This document shows positions 9,058 through 18,050 of a stretch of DNA of 64,000 nucleotides, in pieces. This DNA comes from Elusimicrobiota bacterium (GTDB taxonomy: Bacteria > Elusimicrobiota > Elusimicrobia > UBA1565 > UBA9628): NCBI GenBank assembly GCA_016194705.1, contig JACQAZ010000012.1, positions 1-64,000 on the forward strand. The letters are read 5' to 3'. The position numbers and the translations under genes are program-made. Position 1 is the first letter of the stretch; the number at the start of each line of letters is the position of its first letter. Below the pieces are notes generated by a model. The model did no database searches. It had not been told where the DNA came from and worked only from the letters and a program-made list of their open reading frames with translations.

Positions 9058-9507
9058 ATGAATCTCAGCCAGCTCAAGCCCAAGCCCGGTTCTCGCTTCA
9101 AGCACTTCCGCTTCGGCATCGGAGAGGGCTCCGGCGGCGGCCAGACGGCCGGCAAAGGCCAGAAAGGACAGCGCAGCCGTTCCGGCGACGGCAAGCTTCC
9201 GGGCTTCGAGGGCGGGCAGACGCCGCTGCTGCGGCGCGTCCCGAAAAGGGGCTTTACCAATGGAGACTTCAAGATCGTCTACCAGGTCGTCTCGCTCTCC
9301 GACATCGAGCGCGTCTTCAAGAACCAGAAGGAAGTGACCGTCGAGGCCCTGAAGCTGCACGGTCTCGCGCGCGGCCGCGCGCCGGTCAAGATTCTCGGCG
9401 ACGGCGAAGTCACGCGCGCCTACAAGGTCACGGCGCACGCCTTCTCGGCCGGCGCCAAAGAGAAGATTCAGAAGGCAGGCGGCAGTGCGGAGCCCGTCAA
9501 GAAGTGA
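9058..9507 (+). CDS. rplO: 50S ribosomal protein L15
   Basis: 149 residues. LSQLKPKPGSRFKHFR at the N-terminus, the Gly-rich GEGSGGGQTAGKGQKGQRSR and GFEGGQTPLLRRVPKRGF are diagnostic. A C-terminal VTAHAFSAGAKEKIQKAGG completes the fold. The stop overlaps the GTG start of secY in a GTGA arrangement, so secY is probably translationally coupled. Confidence 0.97.
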   Translation: MNLSQLKPKPGSRFKHFRFGIGEGSGGGQTAGKGQKGQRSRSGDGKLPGFEGGQTPLLRRVPKRGFTNGDFKIVYQVVSLSDIERVFKNQKEVTVEALKLHGLARGRAPVKILGDGEVTRAYKVTAHAFSAGAKEKIQKAGGSAEPVKK

Positions 9508-10844
9508 TCAAAGGACTCGCGGGCGTCGTCGAAGTCGCGGAACTGCGCAAGAAGATTCTCTTCACGCTCGGAGCCATCGCGGTCTACCGCGTGGGTGCCG
9601 CCATCCCGATTCCCGGCATCAACGGCGACGCACTGGCTGCCATCTTCAACGCCCAGCGCGGCGGCATCCTGGGCTTCCTGAACATCTTCTCGGGCGGCGC
9701 CTTGGCCCGGTTCTCGATCTTCTCCATGGGCGTCATGCCCTACATCAACGCCTCGATCATCATGAGCCTTCTGCAGGGCGCCCACGTCCTGCCGTATCTC
9801 GACCGCCTTTACAAGGAAGGCGAGCTGGGGCGCCGCAAGCTCAACTCGATCACGCGCTACCTGACCCTGTTCCTGGCGGCCTTCCAGTCCTTCGGGTTGA
9901 CCATCGCGATTACGAAGATGCCGACTCCCGGCAACATCCCCGTGGTCTCCAACCCGACGGCCGGCTTCTACATGATCACGGTGCTGACCTTGACCGCCGG
10001 AACGATCTTCATTATGTGGCTCGGCGAGCAGGTGACCGAGCTGGGCATCGGCAACGGAGTCTCTTTGATCATCTTCGCCGGCATCGTCGAGCGCATCCCG
10101 AGCGCTACGATGAATATGGTCAAGCTCGTCCAGGCCGAAGAGATCAGCATCTTGAAGGCGGTGGCGATCCTCGCGGTCGTTCTCGGGGTTGTGGCCTCGG
10201 TGGTTTGGGTCGAGACCGCGCAGAGGAAGATCCCGGTCCAATACGCCAAGCGGGTCGTGGGCCGCAAGATGTACGGAGGGGCGCAGAGCTACCTGCCCTT
10301 GAAGGTCGACCAGAGCGGCGTGATTGCGGTCATCTTCGCGGTTTCGCTGCTCGCCGTCCCGCTGACGGTCCTGCAGTTCGCCCAGGACAAGCCCTGGGCC
10401 GTCAAGGCCCTGCAGTTCTGGACCCGGGGGAGCTGGTACTATCAGCTCTTCTACGCGGGGCTCATCATCTTCTTCTGCTATTTCTACAACTCGGTCTCGA
10501 TCAATCCGATGGACCTCGCCGACAACATGAAAAAGTCCGGCGGCTTCATTCCCGGCTACCGTCCCGGCGATTCCACGGCGCGCTACATCGAGTGGGTCTT
10601 GGAACGCATCACCTTGGGCGGCGCGCTGTTTGTCGCCGCGATCTCGGTGCTGCCCGATATGCTGCGAAGCCAGTTCAACATTCCGTTCTTTTTGGGCGGC
10701 ACCTCGCTGTTGATCGTGGTCGGTGTGGCGCTCGACACCATGGGCCAGCTCGAGGCCCAGCTCATCATGCGCCATTATGAGGGCTTCCTCAAGAAGGGCC
10801 GCATCGGCGGCGGCAGCCGCTGGTTCAACGTGGGCGGCAGATAA
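9504..10844 (+). CDS. secY: Protein translocase subunit SecY
   Basis: 446 residues with about ten hydrophobic segments. The first starts at VEVAELRKKILFTLGAIAVYR; GGALARFSIFSMGVMPYINA forms the plug/TM2 region and INPMDLADNMKKSGGFIPG, RPG and the C-terminal QLEAQLIMRHYEGFLKKG are SecY landmarks. SecY is the channel of the Sec translocon in the inner membrane. It starts at GTG 9504, overlapping rplO by four bases, and abuts adk. Confidence 0.98.
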   Translation: MIKGLAGVVEVAELRKKILFTLGAIAVYRVGAAIPIPGINGDALAAIFNAQRGGILGFLNIFSGGALARFSIFSMGVMPYINASIIMSLLQGAHVLPYLDRLYKEGELGRRKLNSITRYLTLFLAAFQSFGLTIAITKMPTPGNIPVVSNPTAGFYMITVLTLTAGTIFIMWLGEQVTELGIGNGVSLIIFAGIVERIPSATMNMVKLVQAEEISILKAVAILAVVLGVVASVVWVETAQRKIPVQYAKRVVGRKMYGGAQSYLPLKVDQSGVIAVIFAVSLLAVPLTVLQFAQDKPWAVKALQFWTRGSWYYQLFYAGLIIFFCYFYNSVSINPMDLADNMKKSGGFIPGYRPGDSTARYIEWVLERITLGGALFVAAISVLPDMLRSQFNIPFFLGGTSLLIVVGVALDTMGQLEAQLIMRHYEGFLKKGRIGGGSRWFNVGGR

Positions 10845-11498
10845 ATGATCGCGATCCTGCTGGGGGCTCCCGGCTCAGGCAAGGGGACTCAGTCCAAGAC
10901 CCTATCCGCCAAATACGGCTTCAAGCACTTGGCCACCGGCGACATCTTTCGCGGGGAGATCGCGGCCAAGAGCACGCTCGGCTTGAAGGCGCAGGAGTAC
11001 GTCAAGTCGGGCAAGCTCGTCCCGGACAACTTGGTCACCGAGATGGTGGCCGGCAAACTCCAAATCGACGGCTCAAAGTATCTGCTCGACGGCTTCCCGC
11101 GCAACCTTGAGCAGGCCCAGTCCCTCGACAAGTTTCTCACGCCCCAGAAGGCCGCGATCGATGTCGTTGTCTATCTCAATCTCCCTCACCCTGAGGCCAT
11201 CAAGCGTCTGACCTCGCGGCGCGTCTGCGCCAAGTGCGGGGAGGTCTACAACCTGATGACGCGGCCGCCCGCGGCCGAGGGCAAGTGCGACGCCTGCGGC
11301 GGCGACGTGGTCCAGCGCGAGGACGACACCGAGGCCACGGCCAAGAAGCGGCTGATGGTCTTCGAAGATTTGACTCATCCGCTCGTGGCCTACTACAAGG
11401 CCGAGCAGGTCTTCCATGAGATCGACGCGGCCAAATCCCCTGAGGCGGTCGCAGCCGAGCTCTGCGCGATCGTCGACCAAGTCGGAGCGGCGAAATAG
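10845..11498 (+). CDS. adk: Adenylate kinase, zinc-lid form
   Basis: 217 residues. The P-loop is GAPGSGKGTQ near residue 8; GFKHLATGDIFR and LDGFPRNLEQAQ bind the nucleotides. The LID domain carries four Cys (CAKCGEVYN and CDACGGD, about residues 127-150), as in zinc-binding adenylate kinases. It catalyses ATP + AMP = 2 ADP. Its position between secY and map is standard. Confidence 0.98.
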   Translation: MIAILLGAPGSGKGTQSKTLSAKYGFKHLATGDIFRGEIAAKSTLGLKAQEYVKSGKLVPDNLVTEMVAGKLQIDGSKYLLDGFPRNLEQAQSLDKFLTPQKAAIDVVVYLNLPHPEAIKRLTSRRVCAKCGEVYNLMTRPPAAEGKCDACGGDVVQREDDTEATAKKRLMVFEDLTHPLVAYYKAEQVFHEIDAAKSPEAVAAELCAIVDQVGAAK

Positions 11499-11500
11499 CC

Positions 11501-12262
11501 ATGTTCTCGACCAAGACCATCGAGCTTAAGAGCCTCAAGGAGATCGGCCTCATGCGCGAGGCCGGAGCGATCGTGGCCGCAACGCTCAAAGTGCTCTCCC
11601 AGGCGGCCGTGCCGGGAGTGACGACCGCCGAGCTCGACAGGATATCGCGCGAGGAGCTTAAAAAACGCGGCGCCAAACCGGCGTTTCTGGGCTATCACGG
11701 TTTTCCCGCGGCGCTCTGCGTGTCGCTCAACTCCGAGGTCGTTCATGGGATACCCTCCGAAAAGAGGGCCATCAAGGACGGCGACCTCGTGAGTCTCGAT
11801 TTCGGCTGCATCGTCGGCGGCCTCTACGGCGACGCCGCCGTCACGGTGGGCGCGGGAAAGATTTCGGCCTCGGCGCAGCGCCTGTTGGACGTGACGCGCG
11901 AGTCGCTCGCGAAGGGCATCGAACAGATCAGGGTCGGGGGCCGTCTCGGGGACGTGTCGTCCGCCGTGCAGACTTATGTCGAGAAGAACGGGTTTTCGGT
12001 CGTGCGCGATTTTGTCGGACACGGCATCGGCCGGGCCCTGCACGAGGACCCGCCGGTCCCGAACTACGGCAAGGCGGGGACGGGATTGCGCCTTTCGCCC
12101 GGCCTCGTGCTGGCCATCGAGCCGATGGTCAACGCGGGCGGCTGCGAGGTGGAGACCCGCGACGACGGCTGGACCGCGGTGACAAAGGACGGAAGCCTCT
12201 CCGCGCATTTCGAGCACACGATCGCGCTGATGGAAACAGGCGCCGAGATCCTCACGATTTGA
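11501..12262 (+). CDS. map: Methionine aminopeptidase, type I
   Basis: 253 residues. Metal ligands are visible: the Asp pair in [19 protein letters not shown], His in [14 protein letters not shown], Glu in AIEPMVN and Glu in [24 protein letters not shown] contains the substrate-binding His. It removes the initiator Met in the cytoplasm. No N-terminal zinc-finger extension is present. Its stop overlaps the infA start. Confidence 0.97.
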   Translation: MFSTKTIELKSLKEIGLMREAGAIVAATLKVLSQAAVPGVTTAELDRISREELKKRGAKPAFLGYHGFPAALCVSLNSEVVHGIPSEKRAIKDGDLVSLDFGCIVGGLYGDAAVTVGAGKISASAQRLLDVTRESLAKGIEQIRVGGRLGDVSSAVQTYVEKNGFSVVRDFVGHGIGRALHEDPPVPNYGKAGTGLRLSPGLVLAIEPMVNAGGCEVETRDDGWTAVTKDGSLSAHFEHTIALMETGAEILTI

Positions 12263-12477
12263 TGGCCAAAGAAGACAAGATCGAAGTCGAAGGGAGCATC
12301 GTCGAGGCCCTGCCCAACGCGATGTTCCGAGTGGAGATCTCGCCCGGCAAGACCGTGCTCGCGCACATCTCGGGCAAGATGCGGATGCACTATATCAAGA
12401 TCCTGCCGGGGGACAAGGTGAAGCTCGAGCTTTCGCCTTACGACCTCACGCGCGGACGGATCGTGTTCAGGGAGTAG
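12262..12477 (+). CDS. infA: Translation initiation factor IF-1
   Basis: 71 residues, exact IF-1 size. [39 protein letters not shown] and [14 protein letters not shown] form the single S1-like OB fold. The start ATG 12262 overlaps the map stop (TGATG); a TTG three bases upstream is less likely. IF-1 occupies the ribosomal A site at initiation. Confidence 0.98.
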   Translation: MAKEDKIEVEGSIVEALPNAMFRVEISPGKTVLAHISGKMRMHYIKILPGDKVKLELSPYDLTRGRIVFRE

Positions 12478-12480
12478 CAC

Positions 12481-12594
12481 ATGAAAGTCAGAGCCAGCGT
12501 CAAGCCGATTTGTCAGAAGTGCAGGGTCATCAAGCGCAGCGGGGTCGTGCGCGTCCTTTGCTCGAACCCCAAGCACAAGCAGAGACAGGGTTAG
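12481..12594 (+). CDS. rpmJ: 50S ribosomal protein L36, zinc form
   Basis: 37 codons starting [19 protein letters not shown] and ending NPKHKQRQG. The C-x2-C-x12-C-x4-H zinc site is intact. It is the usual small gene between infA and rpsM, three bases downstream of the infA stop. Confidence 0.97.
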   Translation: MKVRASVKPICQKCRVIKRSGVVRVLCSNPKHKQRQG

Positions 12595-12606
12595 GGGGTT
12601 ATCGAG

Positions 12607-13005
12607 ATGGCACGCGTCGCGGGAATGGATTTGCCGAAGAACAAAAGGATCGATGTCGCCCTGAGATATCTTTACGGGATCGGCAGAGCGAACTCGGCCG
12701 AGCTTTTGGGGAAGTTGTCCGGGGCGGTCAAGCCGGAGACCCGGGTCAAGGACTTGACCGAGAGCCAGGTCAGCCTCATCAATAATTTGATCACCAAGGA
12801 ATATAAGGTGGAAGGCGAACTACGCCGCGAGCTTCAGGCCAACGTGCAGCGCCTGGCCGAGATCGGCTCGTATCGGGGCGTGCGCCACCGGCGCAATCTC
12901 CCGGTCCGGGGACAGCGCACCAAGACCAACGCGCGCACGCGCCGCGGCCGACGCAAGACCGTGGGTGCCGGCAAGGCAGAGAAGTCGCCCACCGGCAAGG
13001 CGTAA
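12607..13005 (+). CDS. rpsM: 30S ribosomal protein S13
   Basis: 132 residues. [27 protein letters not shown] and the C-terminal [24 protein letters not shown] are unmistakable S13 segments (quoted here only as landmarks at residues 1-27 and 96-119). S13 contacts the P-site tRNA and forms bridges B1a/B1b. A GGTTAT-spaced weak ribosome-binding region precedes ATG 12607. Confidence 0.97.
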   Translation: MARVAGMDLPKNKRIDVALRYLYGIGRANSAELLGKLSGAVKPETRVKDLTESQVSLINNLITKEYKVEGELRRELQANVQRLAEIGSYRGVRHRRNLPVRGQRTKTNARTRRGRRKTVGAGKAEKSPTGKA

Positions 13006-13017
13006 TAGAGAGGAATT

Positions 13018-13437
13018 ATGGCAGACGAAAAAGCAGCAGCTCCGGCCGCAAAACCGCAGACCGCCGCGGCCAAAAAGAGGAACTGGAAATCCCTGACCTT
13101 CGCGAAGGTCTACATCCAGTGCTCGTTCAACAACACGATCGTGTCTCTGACCGACGACCGCGGCGACGTTCTCGCCTGGGCCTCCGCCGGGGGCAGCGGC
13201 TTTCGCGGCACCAAGAAGGGCACTCCCTTCGCCGCCGGCGTGACCGCCGGCAAGGTCGCCAAGCGCGCCTTGGAACTCGGCGTCAAGCAGATCGCCGTTT
13301 TCATCAAGGGCCCCGGCCCCGGCCGCGAGACCGCGGTGCGCTCGCTCGGGAACTCGGGCCTCATCGTCGTCGCCTTGAAGGACGTCACCCCGCTGCCTCA
13401 CAACGGGTGCCGCCCTCCCAAGGCCAGGAGAGTGTGA
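13018..13437 (+). CDS. rpsK: 30S ribosomal protein S11
   Basis: 139 residues. VYIQCSFNNTIVSLTD, ASAGGSGFRGTKKGTPFAAG, GPGPGRETAVRSL and DVTPLPHNGCRPPKARRV are near-invariant S11 blocks. A 24-residue Ala/Lys-rich N-terminal tail is added. S11 lines the platform where the Shine-Dalgarno helix sits. AGAGAGG at about 13006-13012 precedes ATG 13018. Confidence 0.98.
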   Translation: MADEKAAAPAAKPQTAAAKKRNWKSLTFAKVYIQCSFNNTIVSLTDDRGDVLAWASAGGSGFRGTKKGTPFAAGVTAGKVAKRALELGVKQIAVFIKGPGPGRETAVRSLGNSGLIVVALKDVTPLPHNGCRPPKARRV

Positions 13438-13440
13438 TTT

Positions 13441-14067
13441 ATGTCCCGCTACATCGAATCGGTCTGCAAGCTCTGCCGCCGGGAACAGACCAAGCTGTTC
13501 CTTAAGGGAGACAAGTGCTACACGAAATGCGTCCTTGAGAAGCGGCCCACCACGCCCGGCATGGCCAAGCCTCAAAGGGGAAAGCCCTCCGCCTACGCGA
13601 TTCGTCTGAGAGAAAAGCAGAAGCTGCGCCGCTTCATCTCCATGAATGAGCGGCCTTTCGAGCGGCTGGTGGCCAACGCCTCGCGCGCCAAAGAGGCTTC
13701 GGGGGACCATCTCCTTCGCGCCCTCGAGCTGCGCCTCGACAATATCGTGCGCCGCATCGGGATCGCGACCTCGCTCAAGACCGCGCGCCAGCTCGTTCTG
13801 CACAACCACATCAAGGTCGGCGGGAAGACCGTCAACATCCCAAGCTTCACCGTCAAGCCGGGAGACGTCGTCGCGCTCTCGCCTCGCCTCAAGGAGAACG
13901 TCGGCGTCAAGCTGTCCCTGGAAACGGCCAAGCGTCTCAACAACCGGCCGAGCTTCATCGAATTCAATGAGAATGATTTCTCCGCCAAGGTGACCCGCCT
14001 GCCCGAGCGCGCCGAGATTTCGTTCCCCGTGACCGACCAGCTGATCATCGAGTATTACTCGAAGTAA
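13441..14067 (+). CDS. rpsD: 30S ribosomal protein S4, zinc-binding form
   Basis: 208 residues. The N-terminal zinc site CKLCRRE...CYTKC is intact. The S4 RNA-binding domain includes MNERPFERLV, GDHLLRALELRLDNIVRRIG, RQLVLHNHIKVGGKTVNIPS. S4 nucleates 30S assembly and represses the alpha operon in E. coli. It stands between S11 and rpoA as expected. Confidence 0.98.
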   Translation: MSRYIESVCKLCRREQTKLFLKGDKCYTKCVLEKRPTTPGMAKPQRGKPSAYAIRLREKQKLRRFISMNERPFERLVANASRAKEASGDHLLRALELRLDNIVRRIGIATSLKTARQLVLHNHIKVGGKTVNIPSFTVKPGDVVALSPRLKENVGVKLSLETAKRLNNRPSFIEFNENDFSAKVTRLPERAEISFPVTDQLIIEYYSK

Positions 14068-14093
14068 CGACCCGGACCCTAGAGAGGAAACTT

Positions 14094-15110
14094 ATGGCCT
14101 ATAAAGAACTGATCCTGCCGCAGAAGCTGAGCGTCGACGAAAAGAGCATGTCCGACACCTACGCGAAATTCGTGGCCGAGCCCTACGAGCGCGGGTACGG
14201 GCACACCGTCGGCAACGCCCTGCGCCGGGTGCTCCTATCATCCCTCGAGGGCGCCGCGGTGACCGCGGTGCGCATGGAGAAGGCCTCGCACGAGTACGCG
14301 ACCATCAACGGGGTCAAAGAGGACGTCATGAACATCCTCCTCAACTTCAAGAGGCTGCGCGTCAAGCTCTTCTCCAACGGCCCCGAGACGGTCTACCTGC
14401 AGGCCGGCAAGGAAGGAGCCGTGACCGCCTCGCAGATCCAGGGCAACTCCAACGTCGAGGTCGTCAACGGCGATCTCGTCATCGCCCATCTTGAATCCGG
14501 CGGCAAGCTAGACATGGAGATCGAGATCTCCAAGGGCCGCGGCTACGTCCCGGCCGAGGAGCTGCGCGCGCAGAGCCACTGGCCCGCGGGCTTTCTGCCC
14601 GTCGACGCCCTGTTCTCCCCGGTGGTCAAGGTGCACTACGACGTGGAGAACGCCCGCGTCGGCCAGGTCACCGATTACGACCGCCTGATCCTCGAGATTT
14701 GGACCGACGGCTCGCTCAATCCCGCGGAAGCCCTCATTCAATCTTCGAAGCTCCTGCGGGAGTCGCTTAACATCTTCATTCCCGAAGAGGAACAGGCGGC
14801 CGCCGCAGAGGGCGGCTTTGCCGAGGGCGAGGGCGGGGAAGGCGGCGGCATCGCTTCCGGCCCTGTCGACGCCAAGCTCAAGGAGATCCTCAACCAGCCC
14901 ATCGAGATGATCGAGCTGTCCTCGCGCGCTTCCAACTGCCTCAAGGTCGCCCGCATCAAGACCATCGGCGAGCTGGTGAGCAAGCGCGACGAGGAGCTGT
15001 TGGCCGTCAAGAACTTCGGCAAAAAGTCCCTCGACGAGATCAAGGACCGCCTCAAGGATATGGGGCTCTCGCTCGGGATGCGGATCGGGCAGCCCGCGGC
15101 CGGCGTTTGA
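14094..15110 (+). CDS. rpoA: DNA-directed RNA polymerase subunit alpha
   Basis: 338 residues, normal. The N-terminal dimerisation domain shows EPYERGYGHTVGNALRRVLL and SSLEGAAVTAVRMEKASHEY; a Gly/Glu-rich flexible linker lies at about residues 235-255; the C-terminal domain has LNQPIEMIELSSRASNCLK and LLAVKNFGKKSLDEIKDRL, which contacts UP elements and activators. A GAGAGGAAAC site precedes the ATG. Confidence 0.98.
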   Translation: MAYKELILPQKLSVDEKSMSDTYAKFVAEPYERGYGHTVGNALRRVLLSSLEGAAVTAVRMEKASHEYATINGVKEDVMNILLNFKRLRVKLFSNGPETVYLQAGKEGAVTASQIQGNSNVEVVNGDLVIAHLESGGKLDMEIEISKGRGYVPAEELRAQSHWPAGFLPVDALFSPVVKVHYDVENARVGQVTDYDRLILEIWTDGSLNPAEALIQSSKLLRESLNIFIPEEEQAAAAEGGFAEGEGGEGGGIASGPVDAKLKEILNQPIEMIELSSRASNCLKVARIKTIGELVSKRDEELLAVKNFGKKSLDEIKDRLKDMGLSLGMRIGQPAAGV

Positions 15111-15146
15111 CGTGGACGCGGCCGACATGAATGCTTTAGTCCACGT
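15110..15146 (+). other. Inverted repeat between rpoA and rplQ
   Basis: Eight-base arms ACGTGGAC (15110-15117) and GTCCACGT (15139-15146) are perfect complements around a 21-base loop, placed just behind the rpoA stop. No T-run follows, so it is not a standard terminator. It could be an mRNA structure that tunes rplQ expression or a chance palindrome. Confidence 0.4.
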
Positions 15147-15169
15147 AAGCGACACAAGGGAGTTTTGAT

Positions 15170-15514
15170 ATGGTAAAACAGATGGGGGGACGCAAGCTGG
15201 GAGTGACCAGCTCGCATCGCAGGGCGCTTTTGCGGAACATGGCGACGAGCCTCTTCCTTCATGAGAAGGTGGAGACCACGATTGCCAAGGCCAAGGAGCT
15301 GCGCCCCTACGCCGAGAAGATCATCACCGAGGCGAAGAAGGGAAAGCACTATATGGTCCGGCGGCAGATCCACGACAAGACCGTGTACAAGAAGCTCTTC
15401 GAGATCATCGCGCCCCGCTACGCGCAGAGGCCCGGGGGTTATACCCGCATACTGCGTCTGACGCCCCGTCAAGGGGATAATGCGCAACGAGGTCAGATCT
15501 CGCTGGTTTCCTGA
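15170..15514 (+). CDS. rplQ: 50S ribosomal protein L17
   Basis: 114 residues. GRKLGVTSSHRRALLRNMA, LFLHEKVETTIAKAKELRPYAEK and RYAQRPGGYTRILRL identify L17, the last gene of the alpha operon. GGGAG at about 15158-15162 precedes the ATG. Only three bases separate its stop from mreB, so ribosomal and cell-shape genes are likely co-transcribed. Confidence 0.97.
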   Translation: MVKQMGGRKLGVTSSHRRALLRNMATSLFLHEKVETTIAKAKELRPYAEKIITEAKKGKHYMVRRQIHDKTVYKKLFEIIAPRYAQRPGGYTRILRLTPRQGDNAQRGQISLVS

Positions 15515-15517
15515 TCC

Positions 15518-16570
15518 ATGTTCGATTTTCTCTTCAGCCTCTTCTCGAACGACATGGGCATCGACCTCGGCACGGCCAATACTCTCGTCTACGTGAAGAA
15601 CCAGGGGATCGTCCTGCGCGAGCCGTCCGTGGTCGCCATCGACCGGGAAAGCCGCCGCGTGCTCGCCATCGGCGCCGAGGCCAAGCGCATGCTGGGGCGC
15701 ACGCCCGCGTCGATCGTGGCGGTTCGTCCGTTGAAAAACGGGGTCATCGCCGACTTCGAAGTGACGCAGGAGATGATCAAGTATTTCATCCGCAAGGTCC
15801 ACAACCGCCGCTCGCTGCTTCACCCGCGCATCGTCATCGGCATCCCCTCGGGCATCACCGAGGTCGAGCGCCGCGCCGTGCAGGAGTCGGCCGAGCAGGC
15901 GGGTGCCCGCGAAGTTTATCTTATCGAAGAGCCGATGGCCGCAGCCATCGGCGCGGACCTGCCGATCTCGGAGCCGCACGGGAACTTCATCGTCGACATA
16001 GGCGGCGGGACGACGGAGGCCGCCGTCATCTCTTTGGGGGGCCTGGTGGTCTCCAAGTCCATCGACATCGCCGGAGACGAGATGGACGAAGCCGTCATGA
16101 TGCATTTTCGCAGGAAGTACAACCTTCTCATCGGCGAGACGACCTCGGAGGACGTCAAGATCCAGATCGGCTCGGTCTTCCCGCTCAAGGAAGAGAAGAC
16201 GATGGAGGTCAAGGGCCGGGATCAGGCCACCGGCTTGCCTAAGACCGTGCTGATCACCTCGGAGGAGGTGCGGCAGGCTCTGATGGAGCCCGTGCAGCTC
16301 ATCCTCGACGTGATCAAGAACACGCTGGAGGAGACTCCGGCGGAATTGGCTGCAGATTTGGTGGACCGCGGCATCATGCTCGCGGGAGGCGGCTCGCTGC
16401 TGAGGGGTCTACCCGACCTCATTCGGCAGGAGACCGAGCTTCCGGTGCATCGCGCCGCGGACCCCTTGAGCTGTGTCGCTATGGGGACGGGGAAGTTCCT
16501 CGAGGAGCTGGACCACATCATGGACCGGCGCCCGGACTTCGTCACGTCATACCGCTACCGCGGGTCTTAA
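15518..16570 (+). CDS. mreB: Rod shape-determining protein MreB
   Basis: 350 residues. Actin-fold motifs are clear: [15 protein letters not shown] (phosphate 1), [19 protein letters not shown] (phosphate 2) and [17 protein letters not shown] (adenosine). MreB polymerises on the inner membrane and directs lateral wall synthesis with MreC, MreD, PBP2 and RodA, all encoded next. The start ATG is three bases after rplQ, an unusual direct junction between ribosomal and elongasome genes. Confidence 0.98.
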   Translation: MFDFLFSLFSNDMGIDLGTANTLVYVKNQGIVLREPSVVAIDRESRRVLAIGAEAKRMLGRTPASIVAVRPLKNGVIADFEVTQEMIKYFIRKVHNRRSLLHPRIVIGIPSGITEVERRAVQESAEQAGAREVYLIEEPMAAAIGADLPISEPHGNFIVDIGGGTTEAAVISLGGLVVSKSIDIAGDEMDEAVMMHFRRKYNLLIGETTSEDVKIQIGSVFPLKEEKTMEVKGRDQATGLPKTVLITSEEVRQALMEPVQLILDVIKNTLEETPAELAADLVDRGIMLAGGGSLLRGLPDLIRQETELPVHRAADPLSCVAMGTGKFLEELDHIMDRRPDFVTSYRYRGS

Positions 16571-16583
16571 AGACAAGACCCGC
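16560..16583 (+). other. Stem-loop at the mreB stop codon
   Basis: Nine-base arms, GCGGGTCTT at 16560-16568 and AAGACCCGC at 16575-16583, enclose a six-base loop. The mreB stop codon lies in the left part. The following bases (CGTTTGCG) lack a T-run, so full termination is doubtful; partial attenuation or mRNA processing between mreB and mreC is possible. The remaining bases to mreC at 16645 show nothing else. Confidence 0.45.
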
Positions 16584-16644
16584 CGTTTGCGCACAGCCGA
16601 CTGACTGCCGCCACCCCGCCGGCATTGGGCGATAAGCCCGGAAC

Positions 16645-17559
16645 ATGCACCGCGAAGCACGCATAGCGAACTACGCACTCGCCGTCTTGTCAGCTCTCTC
16701 GCTGATCTTGCTGTCCCTGCACTTGTCCGCGCCCGTGCAGGCCTTCAAGGCCTGCGTGACCTACGTGCTCAACCCCGTCGCCTACTATGGGGCCAAGGGT
16801 TCGGAGCGCTTCTCCAACGTTCCGGCCAACGTCAAGGACCTGCTGGCGGCCGACATGGAGAACCGTCTCATGCGCGAAAAGATCAAGCAGGCCCAATGGG
16901 TGGAGACGGAATCCGAGTCGCTTAAAGTCGAGAACCAGAGACTGCGGGCCGCGCTCGGCTTGAAGGCGCCGCAGCTGCGCTCTCCGACCTGGGCCCACGT
17001 CACGGAGCGCGATCCTCTGCATTGGTACCGCAGCGTGATGATCGACGCCGGGGCCGGCCAGGGCCTCACCGTCAACGCCCCGGTTCTCGGGACCCAGGGC
17101 GGGCGTCTCGTCGCCGTGGGCAGGGTCGTGGAGGTCCGGGCCAACGCCTCCATCGTGCTGCTGCTGAGCGACGAGCTCTCGTCGGTGGCGGCCTACGCCG
17201 CAAGCCCGAGCACCGAGACACCGAGGAGCTTCGAGGGGCTGCTGCAGGGGCAGGGGAACGCCCGGCTGCGCATGAATTATCTCATCCCCGACGCCACGAT
17301 CGAGAAAGGCGACATGGTCTACACCTCCCCGACCTCCGCCACTTTCCCCCCGGATGTCCTCATCGGCACCGTCACGCAGATCTACCCGCCGGACCAGGAG
17401 CTCGAGTGGAAGTCGGTCGCGGTGGCGCCCGCCGCGGACGCCTCGCGCCTGGAGGAAGTCCTGATCCTCAAGATTCAATCGGAAGCGGCCGAGGCCCCCA
17501 AGCTCTCGCAGACGGCACCCGAGCCCGACTCCGCGCAAATCCCGGAGGCGGCCCCGTGA
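16645..17559 (+). CDS. mreC: Rod shape-determining protein MreC
   Basis: 304 residues. One N-terminal membrane segment (about 10-33, ALAVLSALSLILLSLHL), a coiled-coil around 65-100 (ENRLMREKIKQAQ to LKVENQRLRAALGL), then the paired beta-domains with VTERDPLHWYRSVMIDAG and LLLSDELSSVAAY. The C-terminus is Pro/Ala/Glu-rich. MreC is a periplasmic scaffold that activates PBP2. The stop overlaps the mreD GTG. Confidence 0.95.
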   Translation: MHREARIANYALAVLSALSLILLSLHLSAPVQAFKACVTYVLNPVAYYGAKGSERFSNVPANVKDLLAADMENRLMREKIKQAQWVETESESLKVENQRLRAALGLKAPQLRSPTWAHVTERDPLHWYRSVMIDAGAGQGLTVNAPVLGTQGGRLVAVGRVVEVRANASIVLLLSDELSSVAAYAASPSTETPRSFEGLLQGQGNARLRMNYLIPDATIEKGDMVYTSPTSATFPPDVLIGTVTQIYPPDQELEWKSVAVAPAADASRLEEVLILKIQSEAAEAPKLSQTAPEPDSAQIPEAAP

Positions 17560-18050
17560 GTCTTGCGCGCCTGCCGCTGATCTTCTTGGCGGCCATGCTC
17601 GTCCAGTGGTGGTGGATGACTCATTTCACTTTGTTCGGGCTGGCCCCGCAGGTCCTGCTCGTATTGACCGTGGCGCTGGCGGCGCGCCAGGGGGCGCTGG
17701 CGGCGATGTTCTGCGGGTTCTCTTGGGGACTTTTCCTCGACATCATGAGCCCGCGCCTTTTCGGGGCAAACGCGCTGGCCCTGACCTTGATCGCATACGG
17801 GACGGGCTCGGTGAGGCGCCAGATCGACATGGCGGGCCTGGCCCCGCAGAGCTTGGTCGTCGTCTCCATGACATGGGCCTATTTCCTGCTGCTGGGCTTC
17901 CTGGGCCTTGTCTTCGATCCCGCCAAGACCTTCTTCTGGGTCGGCTGGCCCGCGTTCCTCATCGATCCTTTCTACAACTGCGCACTGACCGCGGCCGTCT
18001 TCGCGGCCTGGCTGCCCCCGCGCTGGGAACACCACAGGGGCATGGCATGA
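17556..18050 (+). CDS. mreD: Rod shape-determining protein MreD
   Basis: 164 residues from GTG 17556, overlapping mreC by four bases (GTGA). It is nearly all hydrophobic, with about five membrane segments such as LARLPLIFLAAMLVQWWWM and PAFLIDPFYNCALTAAVFAA, and the LDIMSPRLFGANAL loop seen in MreD proteins. It completes the MreBCD complex. Its stop overlaps the next ATG. Confidence 0.9.
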   Translation: MSLARLPLIFLAAMLVQWWWMTHFTLFGLAPQVLLVLTVALAARQGALAAMFCGFSWGLFLDIMSPRLFGANALALTLIAYGTGSVRRQIDMAGLAPQSLVVVSMTWAYFLLLGFLGLVFDPAKTFFWVGWPAFLIDPFYNCALTAAVFAAWLPPRWEHHRGMA

